Positions 43,750 to 52,705 of a stretch of 64,000 nt of DNA are shown in pieces. Position 1 is the stretch's first letter. The number at the start of each line of letters is the position of its first letter. The position numbers and the translations under genes are program-made. This DNA is from Paraburkholderia eburnea (GTDB lineage Bacteria > Pseudomonadota > Gammaproteobacteria > Burkholderiales > Burkholderiaceae). The notes beneath the pieces were generated by a model, which worked only from the letters and a program-made list of their open reading frames with translations, had not been told where the DNA came from and did no database searches. The DNA is taken from the NCBI RefSeq assembly GCF_002917095.1, contig NZ_PQGA01000013.1, forward strand, positions 101,317-165,316, in the 5' to 3' direction.

Positions 43750-45207
43750 TCAGGCGATTCGCGGCACCCCTTCGGCGACCGTGCTGAAGCCGTCGTCCGC
43801 GCTGCCTTCTTCCAGCGATACATTGCGTGTTTCGCGGCCCATCATCCACCATGCCGCCGCCGCGATCGGGCCAGGCAGGGCGAGCAGCAGCAGACCGATC
43901 AGCGCTGCGGAAGGCGTGCCCGAAGCGGCATACACATTGGTGAGCATCAGCGGCGCGATCACGGCGCCCAGACGGCCCACCGCCACGGAGATGCCCAGAC
44001 CCGTGGCACGAATGCGCGTGGGCAGGATTTCCGACGACACCACATAGCCTGAGATATACGCCCACGTCACGCCGAACTGGATCAGGCAATAGCCGATCAC
44101 CATGCCCGGCAGCGTGTGCATCGCGTAGATCACCACGATGGCGAGCGTCGTGAAGCTGTAGCTCACGAACAGCGAGGCGCGACGGCCCCAGGCCTCGACC
44201 AGCACGGCGGCGGTCAGACCGCCCGCAAGCGCGGCGGCGTTGCCATAGACGTAGTAGATCGGCATGTCGGCGGCCGAGACCTTCATGTACGGCAGGATCA
44301 CGAGCGCCATCAGCGAGAGCACGCCGTAGACCACGGCGGCCTGCGAGAAGTTGAGCGCGCTGGCGAGGCCGCAGCGCATGCGGTACGCGCCAAACAAATC
44401 GCGCAGATTGCGCCAGAAGGTGGGGTGCACCGGCACGAGCGCGGTCTTCGGATAGCGCTGTGCGGCTTGTGCGCGTTCCTGTTGCGTGAGCTTGCTGTGC
44501 GCGGCGCTTGCAGCGATGCTCTCGACGATTGCTTCGGCTTCGGCAACGCGGCCCTGTTGCAGCAGCCAGCGCGGCGACTCGGGAATCACGCGGCGAATCC
44601 AGAAGAACAGCAGCGCCATGGTCGTGCCGAAGCCGAAGCCCACACGCCACGAGATCGCGCCCGGCAGATGATTGAGCACGAGGTACGAGATCGCCGCCGA
44701 AATCAGCGCGCCCACCGGAAAGCCGGAGAGGATCAGCGAATCGGTGCGGCCGCGATGACGTCTGGGAATGAATTCGCCCATCGTCGCGGTCACGGCGGAA
44801 TATTCGCCGCCCACCGCGAGTGCGGTCATCGCGCGGAAGAACAGGAACGACTCGTAGTTCCACGAAAACACGGTGGCGACGCTAAAGAACGCGTACCAGA
44901 GCAGCGTGGCGAGAAAGAGCTTCTTGCGGCCGTAGCGGTCGGCGAGATAGCCGAAGCCGATCGCGCCCACCAGCATGCCGAACACCCAGATGCTGACGGC
45001 CAGCGACCCTTGCTGGGAGCTGAGATGCCATTGGGTCTTCAGGACACCGAAGACACTGCCGATGATGTTGGTCTCGAACGAATCGAGCGCCCAACCCACG
45101 CCAAGGGCGACCAGCATCAGCGTGTGAAAGCGGGTCCACGGCATGTTGTCGAGCCGCGTGAGCGCGTCGGTTTCGACGGAGCGCGGCGCAGAGGTTTGCA
45201 TAGTCAC
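43750..45207 (-). CDS. MFS transporter of the phosphonate operon
   Basis: 485-residue major facilitator with the sugar/metabolite-symporter signatures: GWALDSFETNIIG in helix 1, GYLADRYGRKKLFLATL (motif A) near 87-103, RAMTALAVGGEYSAVTATMGEFIP near 127-150, and PESPRWLLQQGRV after helix 6. I start at GTG 45205-45207 because AGGAG lies 8 bases upstream; the ATG at 45199-45201 is the alternative. It follows the iron alcohol dehydrogenase gene by 38 bases, so it is probably the third gene of the operon and would import the phosphonate. Confidence 0.87.
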   Translation of the reverse strand: MTMQTSAPRSVETDALTRLDNMPWTRFHTLMLVALGVGWALDSFETNIIGSVFGVLKTQWHLSSQQGSLAVSIWVFGMLVGAIGFGYLADRYGRKKLFLATLLWYAFFSVATVFSWNYESFLFFRAMTALAVGGEYSAVTATMGEFIPRRHRGRTDSLILSGFPVGALISAAISYLVLNHLPGAISWRVGFGFGTTMALLFFWIRRVIPESPRWLLQQGRVAEAEAIVESIAASAAHSKLTQQERAQAAQRYPKTALVPVHPTFWRNLRDLFGAYRMRCGLASALNFSQAAVVYGVLSLMALVILPYMKVSAADMPIYYVYGNAAALAGGLTAAVLVEAWGRRASLFVSYSFTTLAIVVIYAMHTLPGMVIGYCLIQFGVTWAYISGYVVSSEILPTRIRATGLGISVAVGRLGAVIAPLMLTNVYAASGTPSAALIGLLLLALPGPIAAAAWWMMGRETRNVSLEEGSADDGFSTVAEGVPRIA

Positions 45208-45245
45208 GCTGGATTCTCCTGAGCGATGAATATCGATGTTTAGCG

Positions 45246-46397
45246 TCAATGCACGGCGGCGGCTTGTGCGCGCGGTGCGAAGTCGATGTGCGGGAAGTTC
45301 GCGCGCTGGCCGATGAAATTGCGCCCGCGCGCGCCGTCGAAGGCGCGATCGACGATGGTTTCCCACTGCTGGGCATCCACGCCGTAAGCCGAGGGATGAC
45401 TCGATACGCCAAGCGATTCGAGCAGCGCGGCCAGATGCGCGGGCGCTTGCTCGATATCGCCGAAAATCTCGCCTAATGCCGCATCGCAATCCGGGTCCAC
45501 GCCCAGCGCCGCTTCCATCACGGCGGGCAGGCAGAACGAACAGGCGATGCCGTGGGCCACGCCACGCGAGAGCGTGATGGCATATGAGATGTTGTGTGCA
45601 AGCGCGGTGCGCGTATTGGAGAACGCGAGACCGGCGCGCAGCGCGCCCAGCGCCATCGCGCCACGTGCTTCGAGGTCCTGAGGATTGGCGCTCACGCGTT
45701 GAAGGCCCGAGATCAACTCGCGCGCCGCATGAATCGCGAGGCCGCGCGTGACAGGATTCGCATGAACGTTCCAGATGCTTTCGAGCGCGTGCGAAAGTGC
45801 GTCGAGGCCGCTTGCGATCGTCGGTTGCATCGGCAGGCCCACCATCAGGCTCGGATCGACGATCACTGCTTCGGCGTAGAGGTCTTCGCGCGAGAGCGAA
45901 AGCTTGCGGTCGTTCTCCGGGTCCCACACCGTGGCCCAGCAGGTGACTTCGCTGCCGGTGCCCGCCGTGGTCGGAATGGCGATGATCGGCAAGGCGCGCA
46001 GGCCCGTCGATGCACCGCCTTCGAGGTAGTCGAGCACGGGCTCGAACGCGCCGTGCTCGGCGGCCAGCACTTTCGCGCTGTCCATCACGGAGCCGCCGCC
46101 CAGCGCGATCAGCACTTCCGGCGCCTGGTCGAGCGCCGCGAGCTGCGCACATGCGCGGCGCAGCATCGGCACCGAGGGATTCGCTTCGACCGAGTCGATG
46201 CGGCCGAGCGCGGGGCCGTTGCGTGCTTCGATACGCTCCGCGAGGTCCGCGAACAGGGCGTCGGGATACGTGACGATCACATAGCGGCGGCCCGCGATGG
46301 CCTGGCCGATTTCATCGAGCGAACCCGCACCGAAGCGCACACGCACGGGGTTATGGAAATTCCACGTGTTGAGGCTGCCACCGGGAATTGCGCTCAT
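45246..46397 (-). CDS. Iron-containing alcohol dehydrogenase, probable phosphonoacetaldehyde reductase/hydroxyethylphosphonate dehydrogenase
   Basis: 383-residue group III alcohol dehydrogenase. NAD-binding GGGSVMDSAK is near 98-107, TTAGTGSEVT near 143-152, and metal-site regions GLDALSHALESIW and AHNISYAITLSRGVAHG are intact. The gene overlaps phnX by 4 bases (ATGA), and related enzymes (PhpC, FomC, DhpG) interconvert phosphonoacetaldehyde and 2-hydroxyethylphosphonate. In a catabolic operon with PhnX the oxidative direction would supply PhnX with its substrate. Start ATG 46395-46397. The family is certain; the substrate is inferred from the fusion-like coupling to phnX. Confidence 0.85.
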   Translation of the reverse strand: MSAIPGGSLNTWNFHNPVRVRFGAGSLDEIGQAIAGRRYVIVTYPDALFADLAERIEARNGPALGRIDSVEANPSVPMLRRACAQLAALDQAPEVLIALGGGSVMDSAKVLAAEHGAFEPVLDYLEGGASTGLRALPIIAIPTTAGTGSEVTCWATVWDPENDRKLSLSREDLYAEAVIVDPSLMVGLPMQPTIASGLDALSHALESIWNVHANPVTRGLAIHAARELISGLQRVSANPQDLEARGAMALGALRAGLAFSNTRTALAHNISYAITLSRGVAHGIACSFCLPAVMEAALGVDPDCDAALGEIFGDIEQAPAHLAALLESLGVSSHPSAYGVDAQQWETIVDRAFDGARGRNFIGQRANFPHIDFAPRAQAAAVH

Positions 46398-47284
46398 GCT
46401 GCCTCTCCCGCAGCGAGCGCGCGCTCGATGGCGTCGATCACGCCGGGCAGTTCCGCGATGCTGTCGATCAGGAAATGCGCGCCGGTGCGGGCGAGCTTGT
46501 CGCGCGCGGGGGCCAGCAGCGCTTCGCGTGCATCGGCGTCGAGCGCTTGCCATTGCGCGAGCGAAAGGCCCACCTCGTTGCCGGTCGCCACGATGCCCAC
46601 GGTCCACATGCCGGCCGCGAGACCCGCTTCCAGACCCGTCGGGCTGTCGTCCACCACCACACAGCTTTGCACATGTGCCGCGCCCAGCGCGAGCGCATTG
46701 GCGAGGCACATATCGGGCCACGGACGCCCGCGTGCCACGTCGCTCACGGTGCAGCAGAAGTCGGGTGCATAGCCGTGTGCTGCGGCGATCGGCTGAAGGT
46801 TCTTCATCACTTCGCGCGGGTAGCCCGTGGTACTGCCGATAGCGATGCCGCGTGCGCGCAGCGCCGAGATCGTCTCCAGCGCGCCAGGAATCAGCGCGCT
46901 ATATCTGGCGACGTTGATCTCGTCGATGCGCAGGAACGAGGCGTACAGCGCGTCGATATCGCTATCGTTCGAGGTGCGGCCAAACTTCTCCTGCCAGCGC
47001 GCCTGCACTTGGTCGTCGCGCAGAATCATGGCGATGTGTTCGCGCTTGGCGGCGCCCATCGGCGCGCGCGCTTCTTCCACGCTGATTGGCAGTTCCGCGA
47101 TCGCGAACGCTTCGCAGAAGGCTTCGACGGGCGCGATGCAGCCGAAATCCAGCACCGTGCCGGCCCAATCGAAAATCGCGGTGGTGACAGGGCCACGGTA
47201 AAGCGTCGCGCGGCGCGGATTGCGCGCGTGCGTTTCCAGGGCGTCGTTGAAGGAATGAACGTTGAGGGCAGGGGTAGTCGTCAT
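46394..47284 (-). CDS. phnX: Phosphonoacetaldehyde hydrolase (phosphonatase)
   Basis: 296-residue HAD-superfamily enzyme that hydrolyses phosphonoacetaldehyde to acetaldehyde and phosphate. The nucleophile block is IFDWAGT (Asp39, with the phosphonatase-specific A41), the Schiff-base lysine is Lys80 in MGAAKREHI, and GSTTGYPREVM and VDDSPTGLEAGLAAGMW follow. The protein has about 30 extra N-terminal residues before the fold, with no better start available. First gene of a leftward operon with the dehydrogenase and MFS gene, divergent from a LysR regulator. No phnW transaminase is present in the window. Confidence 0.95.
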   Translation of the reverse strand: MTTTPALNVHSFNDALETHARNPRRATLYRGPVTTAIFDWAGTVLDFGCIAPVEAFCEAFAIAELPISVEEARAPMGAAKREHIAMILRDDQVQARWQEKFGRTSNDSDIDALYASFLRIDEINVARYSALIPGALETISALRARGIAIGSTTGYPREVMKNLQPIAAAHGYAPDFCCTVSDVARGRPWPDMCLANALALGAAHVQSCVVVDDSPTGLEAGLAAGMWTVGIVATGNEVGLSLAQWQALDADAREALLAPARDKLARTGAHFLIDSIAELPGVIDAIERALAAGEAA

Positions 47285-47503
47285 GCTCGCACCAAAGGCA
47301 CTAAAAGTACTAAAGGCACCAGAAGGGCCGGGGTTCGGGCTTCACATCAGACGAATCCGGAGATTCGCGATGTTTCAGTCCGGGTGTGAGCAGCAGAATA
47401 GTTTTGACACATGACGCCGCTATGATCGAAATACCCGTTGAAATTCGGTGTTTCCAACGAAAATTTCGGTCGACCGGGAATCGGTCATGAAGATGACGCT
47501 CAT

Positions 47504-48379
47504 ATGACACTGACCCAGATCCGCGCTTTTATCGCCGTCGTCCATCACGGCGGTTTCACTGCCGCCGCCCGCGCGCTCAACATGAGCCAGACCACCGTGA
47601 CCTCGCAGATACAGGCGCTCGAACAGGAGCACGGGATTCAGCTATTCCACCGGCGCGGCCGACGTGTCGAGCTTTCCGAAGTGGGGCTCGGTCTGTTGCC
47701 GATTGCGCGCCAGATCGGCAGCCTCGAAAACGACGCGATCTCGCTGCTGCGCGACAGCGGCGCGCTCACGAACGGTTCGCTCAAGATCGGCGCAGTGGGG
47801 CCGTTCCATGTGACGGAGATGATCGAGGCCTATAACGCGCGCCATCCGCACATGCATTTGTCGGTCACGCTCGGCAATTCGGAGCATGTGATGCGCGAGC
47901 TTGATGCCTATACCTGCGACGTGGGCGTGGTGGCGCGTGCGTCGACCGACGAGCGTTATCACATGCAGTTGTACGCGCGCTATCCCGTGGTGGTGTTCGT
48001 GCATGCCGCGCATCCGTTCGCGCAGCGCGGCGCGATCGAGCTTGCGGAACTGGCGGGCGAGCGCTTGCTGATGCGCGAAGCCGGTTCGACCACGCGGCTT
48101 GCGCTCGAAGAAGCGCTTGCCGGCATCGGTGCGACGCCGCGTGTGGCGATGGAGATCGGCAGCCGCGAGGCGCTGCGCGAAGCCGTGGCGCGCGGGCTGG
48201 GCGTGGGGACGGTATCGGAGTCGGAATACGTGGCCGACGAGCGGTTGCGCAAAGTGCGGATTTCGGGCGATCCGATCTCGACGCACATTCACGTTTGCTG
48301 TCTCAAGGAACGCCGCGAGAGCCGTCTGGTGGCGTCGTTTTTCTCTGCGGTGCAGGCCTTGTGTTCGCCCGTCAGGTAG
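47504..48379 (+). CDS. LysR regulator of the phosphonate operon
   Basis: 291-residue LysR protein: LTQIRAFIAVVHHGGFTAAARAL at the N-terminus, HTH recognition region MSQTTVTSQIQALEQE near 27-42, then effector domain with LKIGAVGPFHVTEMIEAY. Start ATG 47504; in-frame upstream TTG 47438 gives an unlikely leader. It is divergent from phnX, with 219 bases between starts. The gap contains GAAATTCG/CGAAAATTTC, an imperfect dyad near 47450-47475, and CGGTC repeated around 47466-47486, all plausible contact sites. The effector is probably the imported phosphonate or its aldehyde (inference). Confidence 0.87.
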   Translation: MTLTQIRAFIAVVHHGGFTAAARALNMSQTTVTSQIQALEQEHGIQLFHRRGRRVELSEVGLGLLPIARQIGSLENDAISLLRDSGALTNGSLKIGAVGPFHVTEMIEAYNARHPHMHLSVTLGNSEHVMRELDAYTCDVGVVARASTDERYHMQLYARYPVVVFVHAAHPFAQRGAIELAELAGERLLMREAGSTTRLALEEALAGIGATPRVAMEIGSREALREAVARGLGVGTVSESEYVADERLRKVRISGDPISTHIHVCCLKERRESRLVASFFSAVQALCSPVR

Positions 48380-48403
48380 TACGTATGACGAAATAAACTG
48401 CGG

Positions 48404-49075
48404 TCAGAATTCCATATCGAGTTCGTCGATATCGACAGTTTCCGCCTGCGCCGCCGCGATCCATTCGGCCACATAGGTTTGCTTGAGCACGCGCATACAG
48501 TATTCGCCGATATCGGTGTCGATCGGCACCTCGTAGGTCAGCAGGCGCGTGACGACGGGTGCGTACATCGCGTCGGCCGCGCCGATTTCGCCGAAGAGCC
48601 AGGGGCCGCCATATTGTGCCAGGCACCCGCGCCAGATCGCGACGATGCGTTCGATATCGTCCTGTGCACGCGACCAGATGCGGAAGTTCGGAAAGTGGCC
48701 GCGCAGATTCATCGGCAGCGCGGAACGCAAGGCGCTGAAGCCCGAATGCATTTCGCCGCAGACGGAGCGGCAATGCGCGCGGGCGTTGCGATCGGCGGGC
48801 AGCAGCCTGGCGTGCGGGCTGATCTCGTTGAGGTATTCGCAGATCGCGAGCGTGTCCCAGATCTCGATGCCGTCGTGCCGCAGACACGGCACGAGAATCG
48901 ACGGCGAGAGCAGCAGCAGTTCGGCGCGCGCGGCGGCATTGTCGAGTGGCACGGTCACCGTATCGAATTCGAGGCCCGCGAGCTTCGCGAGCAGCCAGCC
49001 GCGCATCGACCAGGATGAATAGTTGCGGCTGCTGATCGTGAGGCTCGTATTCGTCTGATTCGTCGTCCGATTCAT
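48404..49075 (-). CDS. Glutathione S-transferase family protein
   Basis: 223 residues with an N-terminal thioredoxin-like domain (LTISSRNYSSWSMRGWLLAKLAGLEFDTVTVPL near 12-44, where SSWSMR supplies the likely catalytic Ser, and LRHDGIEIWDTLAICEYLNE with the glutathione-contacting D-T/S pair) and an all-helical C-terminal domain. Start ATG 49073-49075 with AGGA upstream. The frame could be read 26 codons further upstream, but that leader is not GST-like. It reads convergently toward the LysR gene (24 bases) and is divergent from phaZ. Substrate unknown. Confidence 0.87.
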   Translation of the reverse strand: MNRTTNQTNTSLTISSRNYSSWSMRGWLLAKLAGLEFDTVTVPLDNAAARAELLLLSPSILVPCLRHDGIEIWDTLAICEYLNEISPHARLLPADRNARAHCRSVCGEMHSGFSALRSALPMNLRGHFPNFRIWSRAQDDIERIVAIWRGCLAQYGGPWLFGEIGAADAMYAPVVTRLLTYEVPIDTDIGEYCMRVLKQTYVAEWIAAAQAETVDIDELDMEF

Positions 49076-49308
49076 ACAGGTATCCTGATCACTGGGTTGG
49101 GTACTGCGCACACGACGCGGGCGCGGCGCACCGTGAAGGTCGCCGCCGTGCACTACGTTGAAGCATGCAAGCGCCGCCAGGCAGCATGCGGCGGCGCATT
49201 CACCTGCGCGCGTATGAATCCCGGTGCAAGGCCCATGCCAATGCCTGCTGCGTTGGCATGGCTATTGCCTGCCATGCAGAGACTTTGTTTGCATTGAGCG
49301 CCGCTACC

Positions 49309-50670
49309 ATGAATCTGTTTGCCTATCCCGCGTATCAGGCATTCGCGGACCTCATGCGTCCATGGCGTGCCGCCGCGTCGCTTACGCGCGCGTCGTTGGC
49401 CGCATGGCCCGCGCTTGCAGCGGGCTTCGATGTGCGTGAGATCGAAGCATGGTGCGAATTGATCGAACTTGCCGGACTCACCCACGCACGGCCGCCGTTC
49501 GGTATCGATTCGGTGCTGGTAAACGGCGAGCGCGTGGCCGTGAGCGAAGAAGTGGCGAAGCGCACGCCGTTCGCGACGCTGCTGCACTTTCGCAAGGAGC
49601 GACAAGACGCGGGTGCAGCGCAGCCGCGCGTGCTACTGGTCGCGCCGATGTCGGGGCACTTCGCCACGCTGTTGCGTGGCACCGTGCGCACCATGCTCGC
49701 CGATCACGACGTCTATATCACCGACTGGCACAACCCGCGCGATGTGCCGCTGGCGGCGGGGCGTTTCGGTTTCGACGAATACGTCGAGCATCTGATGGCC
49801 TTTATCCGCCGCATCGGCCCCGATGCGCATCTGGTGGCGATCTGCCAGCCGACGGTGGCCGCGCTCGCGGCGGTGGCGCTGATGGCCGCGGACAACGATC
49901 CCGCACAGCCCGCGAGCATGACGCTGATGGCGGGCCCCATCGATTGCCGCGTCAATCCCACCGCAGTCAACGATCTGGCCAATAGCAAGCCAATCGAATG
50001 GTTCGAGGACAATCTGATCGGCGCGGTGCCGGGTCGCTTCGCGGGCGCGCAGCGGCGCGTATATCCGGGCTTCGTGCAACTGGGCGCGTTTATGTCGATG
50101 AATCTCGAACGGCATTTAGCGTCATTTGCCGAAATGCGCCGCGAGCGCGCCCAGGGCGACGCCGCGAAAGCGCAGGCGATCCGCGTATTCTACGAAGAGT
50201 ATTTCGCCACTAGCGACCTGACGGCGGAGTTCTATCTGGAGACGGTGCGTACCGTGTTTCAGGAATATGCGTTGCCGCTTGGCAAACTCAAGGTGGGCGA
50301 GCGGCTTGTCGAGCCGCATGCGATCCGGCACACCGCGCTTCTTACCGTCGAAGGTGAAAAGGACGATATCTGCGCGGTGGGGCAGACCGTGGCGGCGCAG
50401 GAACTCTGCTCGGGGCTGCGGCCATATATGAAAACCCATCACGTACAAACGGGCGCGGGGCATTATGGCGTATTCAACGGGCGGCGCTGGGACACGCAGA
50501 TTTACCCGCTCGTGCGCTCGACCATTCATGCTCATGAACCGCGCGCGCGGCGCATCGGCGCGTCATCCGAAGCGCTCGGGTCCAGTCAGGTGACGTTGCG
50601 GGCCTTGCTGGATGCCGAAGCGCATGCGGCGGCGGCCATCGCCAAGGCGGCGGAAGTGCAGCCAAAATGA
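49309..50670 (+). CDS. phaZ: Intracellular polyhydroxybutyrate depolymerase
   Basis: 453-residue PhaZ of the d-type intracellular class. The nucleophile is a cysteine in AICQPT (Cys179), as in Ralstonia PhaZ1 rather than the serine of extracellular enzymes. The C-terminal PHB_depo domain carries EYFATSDLTAEFYLETVRTVFQ, LLTVEGEKDDICAVGQT and the GAGHYGVFNGRRW block with the catalytic His near 380. There is no signal peptide if it starts at ATG 49309. It mobilises storage granules. The gene stands alone, 233 bases after the divergent GST start. Confidence 0.92.
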   Translation: MNLFAYPAYQAFADLMRPWRAAASLTRASLAAWPALAAGFDVREIEAWCELIELAGLTHARPPFGIDSVLVNGERVAVSEEVAKRTPFATLLHFRKERQDAGAAQPRVLLVAPMSGHFATLLRGTVRTMLADHDVYITDWHNPRDVPLAAGRFGFDEYVEHLMAFIRRIGPDAHLVAICQPTVAALAAVALMAADNDPAQPASMTLMAGPIDCRVNPTAVNDLANSKPIEWFEDNLIGAVPGRFAGAQRRVYPGFVQLGAFMSMNLERHLASFAEMRRERAQGDAAKAQAIRVFYEEYFATSDLTAEFYLETVRTVFQEYALPLGKLKVGERLVEPHAIRHTALLTVEGEKDDICAVGQTVAAQELCSGLRPYMKTHHVQTGAGHYGVFNGRRWDTQIYPLVRSTIHAHEPRARRIGASSEALGSSQVTLRALLDAEAHAAAAIAKAAEVQPK

Positions 50671-50782
50671 TGCGGCGCGGCGCCGGCATGCACGAAGCCG
50701 CCCATGAGGCATTGCGGAAAACAGACTAAAGCCGCATTGCGGAATTGCCGATAAGCAAGGGGTCTCCACACCCGATGCTCCC

Positions 50783-51904
50783 GTGACCGAATCGACCAAC
50801 ATCGGCGAGCGCCTGCGTTCGCTCGTGAACACTGTCCAGCGCAACGAGCGCGCGCTGCAACGTTTCCAGCAAATCGAACTGCGTCTCATCGAGGCCGAGG
50901 ACTTCGCGGCTTTTCTCGGCATCCTGACCGGTGAACTCGCGCAGGTATTCGATTTGTGCGCGGCGACGCTTTGGCTCGACGACGGCGCGCGCCTGGCCGC
51001 CGAACTGCACGCCGCCGTCGCGCAGTCCGCGCCCGCGAGCGGGCAACTGCGTTGGGGACGCACTGCGGGACTGGAACTGTCCGCGACAGCGCCGCAACTC
51101 GGCCTGGTGGGGGCGTTCAGCGCCGAAGTCCGCGCGGCGCTGCTTGGATCGACGCCGGAGAGCGCGAGCGCCGCCATCCTGCCGTTGCGTCACCGTTCGG
51201 GATTGCTCGGCTATCTGAGCCTTGTGAGCGAGAGCAACGAGCGCTTCGTGGAAGGTATGGCGACCGATCTGCTGGCTCGCTTCGCGGGTTTCGTCAGTGC
51301 GGGACTGGTCAATGTGGCGCAGCGCGAGCAATTGAAGCATCTGGGCATGACCGATTCGCTGACGGGGCTGCCCAACCGTCGATACGTCGAAATGCGGCTC
51401 GAAGAGGAGTTGCAGCGCGCGGCGCGCCATGCGGTGTCCGTTGCCTGCCTGTTCATGGATCTCGACCACTTCAAGAAGGTGAACGACACGCACGGTCACG
51501 CGGTGGGTGATCGCGTGCTGGCCGCCGTGGGCGCGTGCATCCGTGCGGCGGTGCGCTTGGGCGAGACGGTTGCACGCTTCGGCGGCGAGGAGTTTGTCGC
51601 CGTGCTGCAAGGCGATTGCGCCAATGCGAACGTGGTGGCGGAACGCGTGCGCCGCGCCGTCGAAGCGCTCGTCGTGCGCGATAACGACGGCGGGGAAGTG
51701 CCGGTCACGCTGTCGATCGGTGTGGCCGTGATGCCAGGGACGACCGCCGACAAGGGCGCTGCGGCGCGCGCGTTGATCGAGGCCGCCGATGGCGCGCTCT
51801 ATCGCGCGAAACGCTCGGGTCGTAACCGGGTCGTGTTCGCGGAAAATCACGAGGATGAGATCGCTGCGGCTGCGCCATCTGATGAGGCAGACGCGCAGCG
51901 CTGA
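50783..51904 (+). CDS. Diguanylate cyclase with N-terminal DUF484-like domain
   Basis: 373 residues. The N-terminal part (about 10-175) matches a DUF484/GAF-like sensor: RLRSLVNTVQRNERAL, then IELRLIEAEDFAAFLGILTGEL and DLCAATLWLDD. A GGDEF domain follows (about 185-355), with TDSLTGLPNRRY near 190-201, metal-binding FMDLDHFK near 224-231 and active GGEEF at 267-271. The inhibitory site is degenerate: R258-L-G-E261 in place of RxxD. No EAL domain, so it should make c-di-GMP. Start GTG 50783. It may respond to an intracellular ligand via the N-terminal domain. Confidence 0.9.
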   Translation: MTESTNIGERLRSLVNTVQRNERALQRFQQIELRLIEAEDFAAFLGILTGELAQVFDLCAATLWLDDGARLAAELHAAVAQSAPASGQLRWGRTAGLELSATAPQLGLVGAFSAEVRAALLGSTPESASAAILPLRHRSGLLGYLSLVSESNERFVEGMATDLLARFAGFVSAGLVNVAQREQLKHLGMTDSLTGLPNRRYVEMRLEEELQRAARHAVSVACLFMDLDHFKKVNDTHGHAVGDRVLAAVGACIRAAVRLGETVARFGGEEFVAVLQGDCANANVVAERVRRAVEALVVRDNDGGEVPVTLSIGVAVMPGTTADKGAAARALIEAADGALYRAKRSGRNRVVFAENHEDEIAAAAPSDEADAQR

Positions 51905-51948
51905 TTTAAAGGTCTGGTTTAAATGCCTGGTTTAAAGCCGGTCTTAAA
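51905..51948. repeat. 13-bp TTTAAA array giving stops in all six frames
   Basis: TTTAAA starts at 51905, 51918 and 51931, each exactly 13 bases apart, followed by CTTAAA at 51943. Because 13 leaves remainder 1 when divided by 3, the TAA codons fall in all three frames, and since TTTAAA is palindromic this applies on both strands. The array begins right after the cyclase stop (51902-51904) and the YkgJ stop is inside its last unit (51944-51946). Confidence 0.8.
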
Positions 51949-52705
51949 GACCAATGTATTGGTAACCTTCCCGGGTTGCATCGACATCCATTGCGCCGAG
52001 CGCGCCCACTTCAATCAGCGTATCCACCGTCGCGCGACGGTTCGACACCAGGGTCCATGTTTGGGGCGCCGTGTCGTGTGCCTGCACGTCCTGCTGGACA
52101 TCGATCAGCGCTCCAAGAAGGCGCTCGCGCGCGGATGTCACGATCACGAAGCCTTCGTTGACCACCGAGGCCCTGTCGAGTCCCAAACGCTCACAGAGCG
52201 CGCGCTTCATTTCGACGGACGCTTCGTCCGCGCGGCGGCTTGCATCGATTGAATCGCGTGTGACGGCATCGATCAATACGCCGTCGATGGCGAAAGGCGT
52301 CGGCGCCTGCCAGGCCTCCTCGGGACAGAGCTTGAATTCCGGCTTCAACGCGAAGAACGGATTGATTTCGGCAGGATACACGCGGCAGACGAGCGGCCGC
52401 TCCTCGTAAATGCCGCAACGTATGGCCTCGCCGAGGTTCGGGCATGGGCCCGTGAACGTCGCGGCCAGCGTGACGCCCACGCGAATGGGGAGTTCGCCGC
52501 TGGTGGCAGCGAAAGTGCGCTTGCGCTTATAGGCGGCGTAGGCGTTGTCGGCGTCCGGCTCGACGGGCCACGGCAGGGCTTCGCATAACAAATCCACCTG
52601 CCCACCGCGCTCCAGCCAGCGGACGGCTTCGGGAAAGGTGAGGGGCAAGCGGAGATCGGTGCAGCATTTGCCGCAGCGCGCGCAATCGAAATGGGTACTG
52701 TCCAA
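51944..52705 (-). CDS. YkgJ-family cysteine cluster protein
   Basis: 253 residues. The N-terminus FDCARCGKCCTDLRLP supplies Cys8, 11, 14 and 15, and a second set follows in GPCPNLGEAIRCGIYEERPLVCRVYP, typical of the YkgJ/CxxCxxCC putative Fe-S or zinc-chelating domain. The C-terminal 90 residues are helical and not recognised. Start TTG 52703-52705 with AAGGAATTCC upstream; this is unusual but gives exact family length. Function of the family is unknown. It converges on the diguanylate cyclase across the TTTAAA array. Confidence 0.82.
   Translation of the reverse strand: MDSTHFDCARCGKCCTDLRLPLTFPEAVRWLERGGQVDLLCEALPWPVEPDADNAYAAYKRKRTFAATSGELPIRVGVTLAATFTGPCPNLGEAIRCGIYEERPLVCRVYPAEINPFFALKPEFKLCPEEAWQAPTPFAIDGVLIDAVTRDSIDASRRADEASVEMKRALCERLGLDRASVVNEGFVIVTSARERLLGALIDVQQDVQAHDTAPQTWTLVSNRRATVDTLIEVGALGAMDVDATREGYQYIGL

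Noticed and set aside
43750..46152. A possible 800-residue fusion of the MFS gene with the upstream dehydrogenase region
   Set aside because: The N-terminal part is an out-of-frame reading of the dehydrogenase gene; the transporter has its own ribosome site at 45216-45220 and a normal N-terminus.
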